The notes under the pieces were generated by a model. It was not told where the DNA came from and made no database searches. It saw nothing but the letters and a program-made list of their open reading frames with translations. Positions 1-8,271 of a stretch of 64,000 nucleotides of DNA are shown one piece after another; position 1 is the first letter of the stretch; every line of letters begins with the position of its first letter. The stretch is from assembly GCF_030116705.1 (NCBI RefSeq), contig NZ_JAOTIK010000001.1, positions 992,001 to 1,056,000 on the forward strand, given 5' to 3'. A program made the position numbers and the translations under genes. The stretch comes from Streptomyces sp. ML-6 (GTDB taxonomy: Bacteria; Actinomycetota; Actinomycetes; Streptomycetales; Streptomycetaceae).

Positions 1-120
1 TTCGCGGTCGGCGGGGCACCGGCCGGGGAACGCGCCGGGGCATCCGTCGCGTCCGCGCCGGACCCCGGAGACGGGGCCGTCACCGACCGGACACCGGGGC
101 AGGCCATACTTCCGCAGTGA
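1..120 (+). CDS. 3' end of an upstream gene (partial, function unknown)
   Basis: The first 39 codons of the window are open in frame 1 and close at TGA 118-120. This stop overlaps the GTG start of the next gene (117-119) as GTGA, the usual sign of translational coupling in Streptomyces. The visible tail is rich in Ala, Gly, Pro and Asp with no recognisable motif, as in many low-complexity C-termini. No function can be given. It is probably in the same operon as the glycerophosphodiesterase. That it is coding rests only on the open frame and the overlap. Confidence 0.5.
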   Translation, partial: FAVGGAPAGERAGASVASAPDPGDGAVTDRTPGQAILPQ

Positions 121-881
121 CTTCCGTACGCCACCCCTATCTGGACCACCCCGCGACGATCCCCTTCGCCCACCGGGGCGGTGCGGCGGACGGGATCGAG
201 AACACCGCGGCCGCGTTCCGCCGGGCCGCCGACGCCGGGTACCGGTACTTCGAGACCGATGTGCACACCACGTCGGACGGCCGTCTGGTGGCCTTCCACG
301 ACGCCACCCTGGACCGGGTGACGGACGCCCGCGGCCGGATCGCCGAGCTGCCCTGGAGCGAGGTGGGCCGGGCCCGGGTGGCGGGCCGGGAGCCGCTGCC
401 GCTCTTCGAGGAGCTGCTGGAGGAGTTTCCCGAGGCCCGGTGGAACGTGGACATCAAGGCCGGATCCGCCCTGGAACCGCTGATCGGGCTGATCCGCCGG
501 ACCGGCGCCTGGGACCGGGTGTGCGTCGGCTCGTTCTCGGAGTCCAGGGTCGCCAGGGCCCACCGGCTGGCGGGCCCCCGGCTGGCCACCTCCTACGGCG
601 TCCGCGGCGTGCTGGGGCTGCGACTGCGCTCGTACGGCATACCGGCGGCGCTGCGGGCGGGGGCGGTGTGCGCCCAGGTGCCGGAGAGCCAGAACGGGGT
701 CCGGGTGGTCGACCGCCGCTTCGTGCGCGAGGCGCACGCGCGCGGGCTCCAGGTGCACGTGTGGACCGTGAACGAACCGGAGCGGATGGCGGCGCTCCTC
801 GACCTCGGTGTGGATGGCATCATGACCGATCACATCGAGACGCTGCGCGCGGTGTTGGGCGAGCGGGGAGCCTGGGCCTGA
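117..881 (+). CDS. glycerophosphodiester phosphodiesterase
   Basis: A 254-residue GDPD-family enzyme that hydrolyses glycerophosphodiesters, the products of phospholipid deacylation, to glycerol-3-phosphate and an alcohol. It has the family hallmarks: HRGG near residue 20 followed by IENT, the metal-binding FETDVHTTSDG segment, the VAFHD catalytic histidine motif, and a C-terminal VHVWTVN...GVDGIMTDH segment. The length fits a single TIM-barrel domain. There is no signal peptide, so a cytoplasmic enzyme is expected. The GTG start overlaps the stop of the preceding gene. The MFS gene follows 46 bp downstream on the same strand, so co-transcription is plausible. The family is clear; the substrate is not. 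Confidence 0.9.
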   Translation: MTSVRHPYLDHPATIPFAHRGGAADGIENTAAAFRRAADAGYRYFETDVHTTSDGRLVAFHDATLDRVTDARGRIAELPWSEVGRARVAGREPLPLFEELLEEFPEARWNVDIKAGSALEPLIGLIRRTGAWDRVCVGSFSESRVARAHRLAGPRLATSYGVRGVLGLRLRSYGIPAALRAGAVCAQVPESQNGVRVVDRRFVREAHARGLQVHVWTVNEPERMAALLDLGVDGIMTDHIETLRAVLGERGAWA

Positions 882-927
882 TGCCGCCGCGCGGGGTCTC
901 CACGGGGAGAGATGAGGGGGTTGCGGC

Positions 928-2301
928 TTGAACGCCGAGACCGCGGACACCGCGGAGCCGACCGGACCGACCGAGGAGTCCGACGGCGCCGCGAGCCGCA
1001 GACGCGAACAACGCGGCTGGTACTTCTACGACTTCGCCTGCTCGGTCTACTCGACGAGCGTGCTGACGGTGTTCATCGGGCCCTATCTCACCTCGATCGC
1101 CAAGGCCGCCGCCGACGCCGACGGCTTCGTGCACCCGTTCGGCATCCCGGTGCGCGCCGGTTCGCTGTTCCCCTACGCGATCTCCGTGTCCGTCGTGATC
1201 GCGGTGATCCTGATGCCGCTCGCGGGGGCCGCGGCGGACCGCACGGGCCGGAAGAAGCCGCTGCTCGCAACCGCCGCCTACGTGGGGGCCGCCGCGACCA
1301 CCGGCATGTTCTTCCTGGACGGCCACCGTTATCTGCTCGGCGCCTTCCTGCTGATCGTGGCGAACGCGTCGGTCTCGGTGTCGATGGTGCTCTACAACGC
1401 CTATCTGCCGCAGATCGCCGAGCCCGACGAACGGGACGCGGTCTCCTCGCGGGGCTGGGCCTTCGGATACACCTCGGGCGCGTTCGTCCTCGTCCTGAAC
1501 CTGGTGCTGTATACGGCCCACGACTCGTTCGGCCTCTCCGAGTCCGACGCGGTGCGGATCTGTCTGGCCTCGGCCGGTGTCTGGTGGGGCGCCTTCACGA
1601 TCGTGCCCCTGCGCAGACTGCGCGACCGGAAGGCGGCGCCGGGCGGCGAGGGGGCGGTCGGCTCGGGGTGGCGGCAGCTTCTGGCCACCCTGCGCGACAT
1701 GCGCCGCCATCCGCTGACGCTCTCCTTCCTGCTGGCGTACCTCGTCTACAACGACGGGGTGCAGACGGTGATCTCCCAGGCGTCGGTGTACGGCTCGGAG
1801 GAGCTGGGCCTCGACCAGACGACGCTGATCACAGCGGTGCTGCTGGTGCAGGTGCTCGCGGTGGCCGGAGCGCTGGGGATGGGCCGGCTGGCCCGGACGT
1901 ACGGTGCGAAGCGCACGATCCTCGGCTCGCTCGTGGTCTGGACGCTGATCCTGCTCGCCGGTTATTTCCTGCCGGCCGGCGAGCCCGCCTTCTTCTACGC
2001 GCTGGCCGCGGCGATCGGTCTGGTGCTCGGCGGCAGCCAGGCGCTGTCGCGCTCGCTGTTCTCCCATCTGGTGCCGCGCGGCAAGGAGGCCGAGTACTTC
2101 TCCGCGTACGAGATGAGCGACCGCGGCCTGAGCTGGCTGGGACCGCTGGTGTTCGGGCTCGCGTACCAGCTGACCGGCAGTTATCGGGACGCGATCCTCT
2201 CGCTGGTGGTCTTCTTCGCGCTCGGTTCCGTCCTGCTCGCGAGGGTGCCGGTCCGGCGTGCCGTGGCGGCCGCGGGCAATCCCGTGCCGGAACGGATTTA
2301 G
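928..2301 (+). CDS. MFS transporter, Atg22/UMF1-like
   Basis: A 457-residue polytopic membrane protein with about 12 hydrophobic segments. The N-terminal WYFYDFACSVYSTSV, the GAAADRTGRKKPLL loop between helices 2 and 3, and YNAYLPQIAEPDERDAVSS are typical of the Atg22-like UMF1 branch of the major facilitator superfamily. That branch includes fungal vacuolar amino-acid effluxers; bacterial substrates are mostly unknown. TTG at 928 is chosen because a GAGGGGG ribosome-binding site lies at 914-920 and no better upstream start exists in frame. It follows the phosphodiesterase by 46 bp and precedes the rbpA promoter region. The direction of transport cannot be inferred. Confidence 0.85.
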   Translation: MNAETADTAEPTGPTEESDGAASRRREQRGWYFYDFACSVYSTSVLTVFIGPYLTSIAKAAADADGFVHPFGIPVRAGSLFPYAISVSVVIAVILMPLAGAAADRTGRKKPLLATAAYVGAAATTGMFFLDGHRYLLGAFLLIVANASVSVSMVLYNAYLPQIAEPDERDAVSSRGWAFGYTSGAFVLVLNLVLYTAHDSFGLSESDAVRICLASAGVWWGAFTIVPLRRLRDRKAAPGGEGAVGSGWRQLLATLRDMRRHPLTLSFLLAYLVYNDGVQTVISQASVYGSEELGLDQTTLITAVLLVQVLAVAGALGMGRLARTYGAKRTILGSLVVWTLILLAGYFLPAGEPAFFYALAAAIGLVLGGSQALSRSLFSHLVPRGKEAEYFSAYEMSDRGLSWLGPLVFGLAYQLTGSYRDAILSLVVFFALGSVLLARVPVRRAVAAAGNPVPERI

Positions 2302-2478
2302 ACGTCGAAGTGAAAGGCCGGTAGTGTACGCCTTTGGCCTGCCCGGAGGACCGTTACTGCGAGTGGGAGAAGCCGAACCGTTGGGTGACAACTACCGCCA
2401 GATGTGACAAACCGGGCATTGGTGGGTACCCCACCCCTGAAAAAGCAGCGGCACGACGGGCGACGCAGACCGGCAACG

Positions 2479-2504
2479 GGAATCTTTGCCGCCGACCGGA
2501 CGTT
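2479..2504 (+). promoter_or_regulatory. sigma-R type promoter of rbpA
   Basis: GGAAT at 2479-2483 and GTT at 2502-2504 are separated by exactly 18 bp, which matches the sigma-R (SigR) consensus of Streptomyces disulfide-stress promoters. The GTT lies about 60 bp upstream of the rbpA ATG. Regulation of rbpA by sigma-R is established in S. coelicolor; the match here is read directly from sequence. Confidence 0.85.
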
Positions 2505-2565
2505 GACCGGATGACGACGACAGCGACACCTGTCCTGTGGGCGACAAGCCCGGGAGGCACGATTC

Positions 2566-2940
2566 ATGAGTGAGCGAGCTCTCCGCGGTACGCGCCTCGT
2601 GGTTACCAGCTACGAGACGGACCGCGGCATCGATCTGGCCCCGCGCCAGGCGGTGGAGTACGCATGCCAGAACGGACATCGTTTTGAGATGCCGTTCTCG
2701 GTAGAGGCGGAAATTCCGCCGGAGTGGGAGTGCAAGGCGTGCGGCGCCATGGCACTCCTGGTGGACGGGGATGGCCCCGAGGAGAAGAAGGGCAAGCCCG
2801 CGCGTACGCACTGGGACATGCTCATGGAGCGGCGCACCCGCGAGGAGCTGGAGGAAGTGCTGGCCGAGAGGCTGGCGGTCCTGCGTTCCGGAGCCATGAA
2901 CATCGCCGTGCATCCGCGGGACAGCAGGAAGTCCGCCTGA
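2566..2940 (+). CDS. rbpA: RNA polymerase-binding protein RbpA
   Basis: A 124-residue actinobacterial transcription factor that binds core RNA polymerase and principal sigma factors and stabilises the open complex. It has the N-terminal basic tail, a zinc-binding core with Cys34, His38, Cys56 and Cys59, and a C-terminal sigma-interacting helix around WDMLMERRTREELEEVLAERL. Length and all zinc ligands fit the family. The ATG at 2566 begins the conserved MSERALRG-type start. It is monocistronic: a sigma-R-type promoter lies upstream and a perfect 22-bp hairpin starts 20 bp after the stop. Expression should rise in thiol-oxidising stress. Confidence 0.97.
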   Translation: MSERALRGTRLVVTSYETDRGIDLAPRQAVEYACQNGHRFEMPFSVEAEIPPEWECKACGAMALLVDGDGPEEKKGKPARTHWDMLMERRTREELEEVLAERLAVLRSGAMNIAVHPRDSRKSA

Positions 2941-2959
2941 CCGCACGGGCAACAGCACC

Positions 2960-3009
2960 ACAGAGCCGCGGGCCGCGACACCGATGTGTGTCGCGGCCCG
3001 CGGCTCTGT
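2960..3009. terminator. 22-bp perfect hairpin after rbpA
   Basis: Arms 2960-2981 and 2988-3009 are perfectly complementary over 22 bp with a 6-nt loop (2982-2987). It starts 20 bp after the rbpA stop and lies between convergent genes, so it can stop transcription in both directions. No U-tract follows, which is usual for Streptomyces hairpin terminators. Confidence 0.85.
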
Positions 3010-3021
3010 CGCGTCCCTCCG

Positions 3022-3077
3022 CGCCCGGGTCCGCCGGGTCTCCGCCCGGCCGGGCGGAGACCCGGCGGACCCGGGCG
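3022..3077. terminator. 56-nt perfect palindrome at the 3' end of fxsA
   Basis: A perfect palindrome centred between 3049 and 3050 with 28-nt arms and no unpaired loop bases. It begins 13 bp after the rbpA terminator and ends 8 bp from the fxsA stop codon. It probably terminates the fxsA-side transcript. The two strong hairpins sit back to back in a single convergent gap. Confidence 0.75.
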
Positions 3078-3084
3078 GGTGCGG

Positions 3085-3672
3085 TCAGGGGGTCAGCGGC
3101 GGGCGGGGGCTCCCGTCGGGCCGCGCGTCGGACGGCGCCTCGTCCTGGTGGATGACCTCACCCTGGATGACCTTTCCGTCCGGCCGGTGAATACGGGCCT
3201 GCTGGAAGGCGTCGGAGAAGCTGCCTGGGCTCGCGGCGCTCATCCGCCGCTCCAGCGAGCGTTCCGCGTACCGGCCCAGCCGCGTGCGGACCGGCGGCAC
3301 CAGCAGCAGGAGCCCCACCGCGTCCGAGATCATTCCCGGCACCATCAGCAGCAGCCCGCCGAGCATCAGGAAGCCGTTGCCCTCGCTCCCCGAGGAGGGG
3401 GGCGGCTCGGCTTCGGCGCCGGGCCGGCCCGGCATCCGCTGGAGGGTCTCGGTGAGGTTGCGGAAGGCCCGGCGGCCGGCCCGCTTCACCACGGCGGCCC
3501 CGAACACGATCCCCGCCACCAGGAGCAGCAGCACGGTGATCCCGCCCGCCGCGTCGGCCAGGACGATGAACAGCCAGATCTCCAGCACCGCCCAGGCGGC
3601 GACGGCGAGCGGGACGAGGGTACGGGCGCGAGAGCGCCGGGGGGCGGTCGGAGGCGGTGTGCCGGTCGTCAT
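3085..3672 (-). CDS. fxsA: FxsA family membrane protein
   Basis: A 195-residue small membrane protein of the FxsA family, named for E. coli FxsA, which relieves phage T7 exclusion by F. Two hydrophobic hairpins are visible: PLAVAAWAVLEIWLFIVLADAAGG followed by a second helix, and later GFLMLGGLLLMVPGMISDAVG followed by LLLLVPPVR, the family signature. A hydrophilic C-terminus follows. ATG at 3672 is chosen over a start 51 bp upstream because it gives a compact N-terminus. It lies 91 bp downstream of ppm1 on the same strand and may be co-transcribed. The cellular role in actinomycetes is unknown. Confidence 0.85.
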   Translation of the reverse strand: MTTGTPPPTAPRRSRARTLVPLAVAAWAVLEIWLFIVLADAAGGITVLLLLVAGIVFGAAVVKRAGRRAFRNLTETLQRMPGRPGAEAEPPPSSGSEGNGFLMLGGLLLMVPGMISDAVGLLLLVPPVRTRLGRYAERSLERRMSAASPGSFSDAFQQARIHRPDGKVIQGEVIHQDEAPSDARPDGSPRPPLTP

Positions 3673-3763
3673 GGTCCCCAGTGTGCCTGTACGGCGGTGC
3701 GGGCGGCACAAGGGGGTGATCACTCATGGGCGGCGGACCGGCGGCCGCCGCCGCGGGCCCGGC

Positions 3764-4531
3764 TCAGATCGCCTTGCGGCCCAGGGCCCGGTTGGTGCGG
3801 GAGGCGACCCCCCAGGCGGTGACCCGCCAGAGCGCCTCGACCAGGATGTCGCGGCTCATCTTGGAGTCGCCGATCTCCCGGTCGACGAAGGTGATCGGGA
3901 CCTCGACGACGTGGTAGCCGGCCTCGACGGCCCGGCGGGCCAGGTCGACCTGGAAGCAGTAGCCCTGCGAGGCGACCTGGTCGAGGCCCAGGCCGTCCAG
4001 GGTCTCCGCCCGGAAGGCCCGGAAGCCGCCGGTGACGTCCCGGGTCCGCAGCCCGAGCAGGAGCCGGGAGTACGTGCTGCCGCCGCGGGAGATCATCTCG
4101 CGGGACTTGGGCCAGTTGACCACCCGGCCGCCCGGCACCCAGCGGGAGCCGAGCACCAGGTCGGCGCCCTTGAGCGCGGTGAGCAGCCTGGGCAGTTCCT
4201 CGGGCTGGTGGGAGCCGTCGGCGTCCATCTCCACGAGCACCCCGTACCCGTGCTCGGTGCCCCAGCGGAAGCCCGCGAGATAGGCCGCGCCGAGCCCCTC
4301 CTTGCCCTTGCGGTGCAGCACCTGGACCTGGCTGTCCTCGGCGGCCAGTTCGTCGGCGACCTTGCCGGTGCCGTCGGGGCTGTTGTCGTCGGCGACCAGG
4401 ATGTCGGCCTCCGGCACAGCGGCTCGCACCCGGCTGACGATCGGCTTGATGTTCTCGGCCTCGTTGTAGGTCGGAATGATCACCAGGATCCTGCCGAGCG
4501 GGCCGTACCGCCGCTGACCGCCGTCGTTCAC
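3764..4531 (-). CDS. ppm1: polyprenol monophosphomannose synthase
   Basis: A 255-residue GT2 glycosyltransferase that moves mannose from GDP-mannose to polyprenyl phosphate. The product donates mannose for O-mannosylation of secreted proteins in Streptomyces. Visible motifs are IIPTYNEAENI, VADDNSPDGT, the metal-binding EMDADGSH, GSRWVPGG and the C-terminal VPITFVDREIGDSKMS. There is no fused apolipoprotein N-acyltransferase domain, unlike mycobacterial Ppm1, so any Lnt partner is encoded elsewhere. The start is GTG at 4531 with an AAGGGG ribosome-binding site 6 nt upstream. In S. coelicolor the orthologue is needed for phiC31 infection. Confidence 0.93.
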   Translation of the reverse strand: MNDGGQRRYGPLGRILVIIPTYNEAENIKPIVSRVRAAVPEADILVADDNSPDGTGKVADELAAEDSQVQVLHRKGKEGLGAAYLAGFRWGTEHGYGVLVEMDADGSHQPEELPRLLTALKGADLVLGSRWVPGGRVVNWPKSREMISRGGSTYSRLLLGLRTRDVTGGFRAFRAETLDGLGLDQVASQGYCFQVDLARRAVEAGYHVVEVPITFVDREIGDSKMSRDILVEALWRVTAWGVASRTNRALGRKAI

Positions 4532-5080
4532 TTACTGCCCCTTAAGTCCGTACGCAGATGCACACCATATCCAGCGGGCGGGCGCCGATCGCCGACCCGG
4601 TCGCAGGTAGCCGGGTGGCGTCGGGGACAGAAGGAGGGAAGTGAGGACAGAAACCCTGTCGCGGCTGCGGAGGGGAACTGCGGGTGGGGGCCCAGCGCCC
4701 TTCGGGCCGACCTGGGACCCGCTGGCTGCGGATCGACCTAGAGCCGTTGTCTACTGAACGTCCGGGCCCCACCCGGGTCGCACCGCCGTCCGGCTGAAAC
4801 CTTCCCTCGCCCCGAGGCGCGGACGCTGAACCTGGCTGTCAGTGGCGCTGTGCCGGTGCGGCACAGCCCCCCGTGACCCAGCGGCATTCGACGACTGCGT
4901 GGAGGTTCGACCGGTCGGACGTCCTTGGTGGACTTTGCCGAACCTACCGGCCGGTGGGCGCTTTCTGTCAATAGCCGTCTGACCTGCGACCTTTATGGAA
5001 CTTGCCTGGTCAGTAGCGAAGATCCGCAGGTCGCGGCGGAACGGACCCCGCCGCGGCCCGCGGTACGGAATGTCCGTACG
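4532..5080. other. intergenic region upstream of ppm1
   Basis: About 550 bp without a convincing gene. It must hold the ppm1 promoter and the 3' end of the amidohydrolase transcript. A 9-bp hairpin with a 3-nt loop (4847-4855 / 4859-4867) is the only strong local structure. Open frames crossing it are shadows with Streptomyces-atypical codon patterns. Confidence 0.5.
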
Positions 5081-6727
5081 TCACTCGTTCGGCCGCTCGT
5101 GGACGGTCCGCCCTCCGACCACGGTCCGCAGGCAGACCGGCAGTTCGGCGCCGGGGCTGAGATCCGGCAGGCCGGGCGTCCCCGAGCGCGGGTCGGTCGA
5201 CCAGCGGGCGACCCGGTCGTCCGGGGCCTGGACCACCAGGTCGGCGGTGCGCCAGACCGCGTAGTCGGCCGGGGCGCCGGGCACCAGGGTTCCCGCGTCG
5301 TCACGGCCGACGGCCCGCCAGCCGCCCCTGGTGTGGGCGGTGAAACCGGCCCGGACGGAGATCCGGTGCTCGGGCGTGCGGTGGAAGGCCGCGGCCCGGA
5401 CGGTGCCCCACGGGTCGAGCGGGGTCACCGGGCTGTCCGAGCCGAAGGCCAGGGGCACCCCGGCCCGCAGCAGCGCCGCGTACGGGTTCAGGGTCCTGGC
5501 CCGTTCGACCCCGAGGCGTCGCGCGTACATGCCCTCCTCGCCGCCCCAGGCCGCGTCGAAGGCGGGCTGGACGGACGCGGTCAGGCCCAGTTCCGCGAAC
5601 GCGGCGACGGTCTCGGGGGTGAGCATCTCGGCGTGTTCGACGCGGTGCCGGGCGGCCCTGATCCGGGCGAGGCCGAGCGTCTCGGCGGCGGTCCGGACGC
5701 CCTCCACCACGGCGGAGACCGCCGCGTCCCCGATGGCGTGGAAGCCGGCCTGCAGCCCCGCCCCGGTGCACGCCGTGACATGGGCGGCGATCTGCGCCGC
5801 GTCCAGGTGGGCGGTGCCCGTGTGTCCGGCCGGACCGTCGGCGTACGGCTCGTGCAGGCAGGCGGTGTGCGAGCCGAGCGAGCCGTCCACGAACAGGTCG
5901 CCGGCCGCCCCGATCGCGCCGAGCTCCCTGATCCGGCGGGCGTCCTTCTCGTCGGCGACCCGCTCGGCCCAGTAGCCGAGGACCCGCGGCCCGGCCTGCT
6001 CGCCGGCGAGCTTCAGCAGGCCGGCGAAGTCCTCCTCGTCGGAGATGTCCGGGCCGCCGCACTCGTGGAGGGTGCCGATGCCGAGCGAGGCGGCGTGGCG
6101 CAGGGCGGCGCGCTGGGCCCCGGCCCGCTGGAGCGGCGAGACGGCGCCGTGGGCGGCGGCGCGGACCGCGTGGTGGGCGGCGTCGGTCAGCGGTGCGTCG
6201 GGGTGGTACCCGACCAACCCGGTGACGCCGGGGACGAGGTCGAGCAGGGCGGTGGTGACGACGGCGGAGTGCACGTCGATCCGGGGCAGGTAGACGGGGC
6301 GCCCGTCGGCCGCCGCGTCGAGTTCGCCCCGCGACGGCGGGCGCTGCTCCGGCCAGCGCGTGGCGTCCCAGCCGTGGCCGAGGACGACCCGGTCCCCGGG
6401 GTGCCCGGCCACGTACGCGCGCAACAGGCCGAGCGCCTCGTCGAGGCTCCGGGCGCCGGAGAGGTCGAGGCCGGTGAGGGCCAGACCGGTCGACGTGGTG
6501 TGCACGTGCGCGTCGGTGAACGCGGGGGTGACCAGCGCGCCGTCGAGGTCGATCACCTCGTCGACGCCGCTCGCGAAGGCGTCGGCGGCCCCTTCCGAGC
6601 CCACCCAGGCGACATGGCCTCGTTCGACCACCATGGCGGTGGCGAAGGGATCGGCGGGGCTGTGGACGTCTCCACCGCGCAGCAGCACGGTGCGGTGTTC
6701 GCTCTGGGGGGCGGTGCTCTCGCTCAT
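5081..6727 (-). CDS. YtcJ-like metal-dependent amidohydrolase
   Basis: A 548-residue amidohydrolase-3 (YtcJ-like) protein. It carries the TDAHVHTTS metal motif near residue 90, a central FHAIGDAAV segment, a VEHAEM histidine and the FGSDSPVTPLDPW aspartate motif, followed by a C-terminal beta-sandwich containing GTLVPGAPADYAVW. These enzymes hydrolyse C-N bonds in varied cyclic or N-acyl substrates; the true substrate is unknown. No signal peptide is evident, so it is cytoplasmic. The Lrp-type regulator gene ends 90 bp upstream on the same strand, so the two could share a transcript, with the regulator acting on amino-acid-related genes. Confidence 0.88.
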   Translation of the reverse strand: MSESTAPQSEHRTVLLRGGDVHSPADPFATAMVVERGHVAWVGSEGAADAFASGVDEVIDLDGALVTPAFTDAHVHTTSTGLALTGLDLSGARSLDEALGLLRAYVAGHPGDRVVLGHGWDATRWPEQRPPSRGELDAAADGRPVYLPRIDVHSAVVTTALLDLVPGVTGLVGYHPDAPLTDAAHHAVRAAAHGAVSPLQRAGAQRAALRHAASLGIGTLHECGGPDISDEEDFAGLLKLAGEQAGPRVLGYWAERVADEKDARRIRELGAIGAAGDLFVDGSLGSHTACLHEPYADGPAGHTGTAHLDAAQIAAHVTACTGAGLQAGFHAIGDAAVSAVVEGVRTAAETLGLARIRAARHRVEHAEMLTPETVAAFAELGLTASVQPAFDAAWGGEEGMYARRLGVERARTLNPYAALLRAGVPLAFGSDSPVTPLDPWGTVRAAAFHRTPEHRISVRAGFTAHTRGGWRAVGRDDAGTLVPGAPADYAVWRTADLVVQAPDDRVARWSTDPRSGTPGLPDLSPGAELPVCLRTVVGGRTVHERPNE

Positions 6728-6817
6728 GGGACCAGTCTCGCGCCTGCCCGGAGCCGCGCGGCCCGCGCCCCCTCGGAAGTCACCGCCCGGCCCCCTGGGG
6801 GCCGTGGTCCGGCTCCC

Positions 6818-7258
6818 TCAGATCCGCGGCGGCCTGGCCTCGTAGGGCGTGGACAGGACGACGGTGGTCCGGGTGGAGACACCGGCCAGCGAACGGATCC
6901 TGGTGAGCAGGTGCTCCAGCTCCAGCGGCGTGGCGACGCGCACCTTGAGGATGTAGTTCTCGTCGCCCGCGACGCTGTGGCACGCCTCCAGCTCCGGGAC
7001 GCCCGCGAGCCGCTCCGCGATGTCGTCCGGCGCGCTCGGGTCGAAGGGTTTCACCGAGATGAACGCGGTGAGCGGCAGGCCCACGGCCTCGGGGTCGACG
7101 ACCGCGGCGTACCCCCGGATCACCCCGCGCTGCTCCAGCCTGCGGACACGCTGATGAACGGCCGACGTGGACAGGCCCGTGGCCTTGCCCAGGTCGGTGT
7201 AGCTCATCCGCCCGTCCTTGACGAGCAACTCCACGATCTGTCGGTCCAGCTCCTCCAT
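6818..7258 (-). CDS. Lrp/AsnC family transcriptional regulator
   Basis: A 146-residue Lrp/AsnC regulator. The N-terminal winged helix-turn-helix (residues 1-60) includes GRMSYTDLGKATGLSTSAVHQRVRRLEQRGVIRGY, split here only by reading. A C-terminal RAM ligand domain carries the conserved GxxD-type CHSVAGDENYILKVR segment. Such proteins sense amino acids or keto acids as dimers or octamers. ATG at 7258 starts the compact MEELDRQIVELL form; a longer frame to 7372 is unlikely. It lies divergently from the small gene at 7462 and 90 bp ahead of the amidohydrolase, so either could be a target. Confidence 0.92.
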   Translation of the reverse strand: MEELDRQIVELLVKDGRMSYTDLGKATGLSTSAVHQRVRRLEQRGVIRGYAAVVDPEAVGLPLTAFISVKPFDPSAPDDIAERLAGVPELEACHSVAGDENYILKVRVATPLELEHLLTRIRSLAGVSTRTTVVLSTPYEARPPRI

Positions 7259-7461
7259 ACGGATCAACCTATTGCCCCGGGTCCCTCCAGGGACAGCGGA
7301 CGTGCGCGCGAAGGGGCACCTGCGGCGGGCATGTGACGAATGCCACAGGTTTACGGATGGGTAGCCACCCACCTCGCGGTTACGGCCGATGCGCGACGGG
7401 AAGTGCTTGGTGTGGCCGAGGCGACGTCGCCCAGTCGGCCCACCCGAGGGGGGAATTTCCC

Positions 7462-7860
7462 ATGCAGAGCCTGAAGCTCACCGGCCGCACCGAGCCGGAG
7501 CCTGTCGATCCCGTCGAGGACATCGCTCCCGACGCGTACGACACGTTCGAGATGTACCGGGTGATCTGCCCGGACTGCTCGCAGCCGATCGCGCTGCCGG
7601 CGGGCGAGGACGTGCTGCCCGAGCACGCGCTGTGCCCGACGCCGTGGAATCCGTTCGTACTGACCGTCTGCGCCGGTACCGGCCGGCCGGCGTCGCTGTC
7701 GCGGCCCGCCGACGAGTCGCTCGACACCCAGGAGCAGGAGACGGGCCTGCTGTTGACGCTCCCTCAGGGGCTCGACTGGCGGATGCAGCCGTTCTCCCAC
7801 GCCGGAGGCCCCGGCTCGCGTCCGCTGCGGGTGCCGCGGATGCGCCGCAGCGCCGCCTGA
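7462..7860 (+). CDS. conserved small protein with CxxC motif
   Basis: A 132-residue hypothetical protein. The start ATG at 7462 follows a GAGGGGGGAA ribosome-binding site. Near residue 37 a VICPDCSQPIALP segment and a later CPTPW give a CxxC...C pattern like a degenerate zinc ribbon; the rest is Pro/Arg rich and probably disordered. Codon use is typical of the surroundings. It is transcribed divergently from the Lrp-type regulator, whose ATG is 203 bp away. No function is recognised. Confidence 0.65.
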   Translation: MQSLKLTGRTEPEPVDPVEDIAPDAYDTFEMYRVICPDCSQPIALPAGEDVLPEHALCPTPWNPFVLTVCAGTGRPASLSRPADESLDTQEQETGLLLTLPQGLDWRMQPFSHAGGPGSRPLRVPRMRRSAA

Positions 7861-8271
7861 CGGCGACTCCCGCGCCCGAAGCGGGGCGGCCCGGCCACGT
7901 CCGGGCCCGTCCGGCACGATCCGCACCGCACCACGACGGCCCGACCGGCGTGGTGCCCGCGCACCGCGGCCGGACCGCCCGGGAGACCGGCACGCACCGC
8001 CCCGGCAAGGAGCCCCGGCCGGGCGGGAAGCCCGCCGTCACCTCGCCGCACCGACTGCCTGATCATCGCTTCCGCAGCCCGGTCCACCGCCGGTTCCCCG
8101 GCCCGTGTCCCCCGCTCCGCATCGCGCCCGGGGCCGCACCTCGCCGATCCGCCCCTCCGCCGGGCCCTGCTGCGCCACCGGAGGGCACGGACCGGACCCT
8201 GCCGGGCCGTCACGACCAGGAGGGGAACCGGATCATGACGACGCACGTGCGGCCGGACCGGCCGTCGCGGG
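7861..8271. other. convergent intergenic region
   Basis: About 410 bp between convergent genes. The only coding signal is a 24-codon frame at 8235-8309 (MTTHVRPDRPS...) behind a strong GGAGGGGAA site. It runs into the 3' end of the acyl-CoA dehydrogenase gene on the other strand and is probably a remnant or chance. No clear hairpin was seen. Confidence 0.4.

Noticed and set aside
4925..7336. 803-codon plus-strand open frame
   Set aside because: It lies antisense to the amidohydrolase and Lrp genes, is low in hydrophobic residues and rich in Gly/Arg/Asp/Val, and has no motif. It is the usual shadow of high third-position GC.
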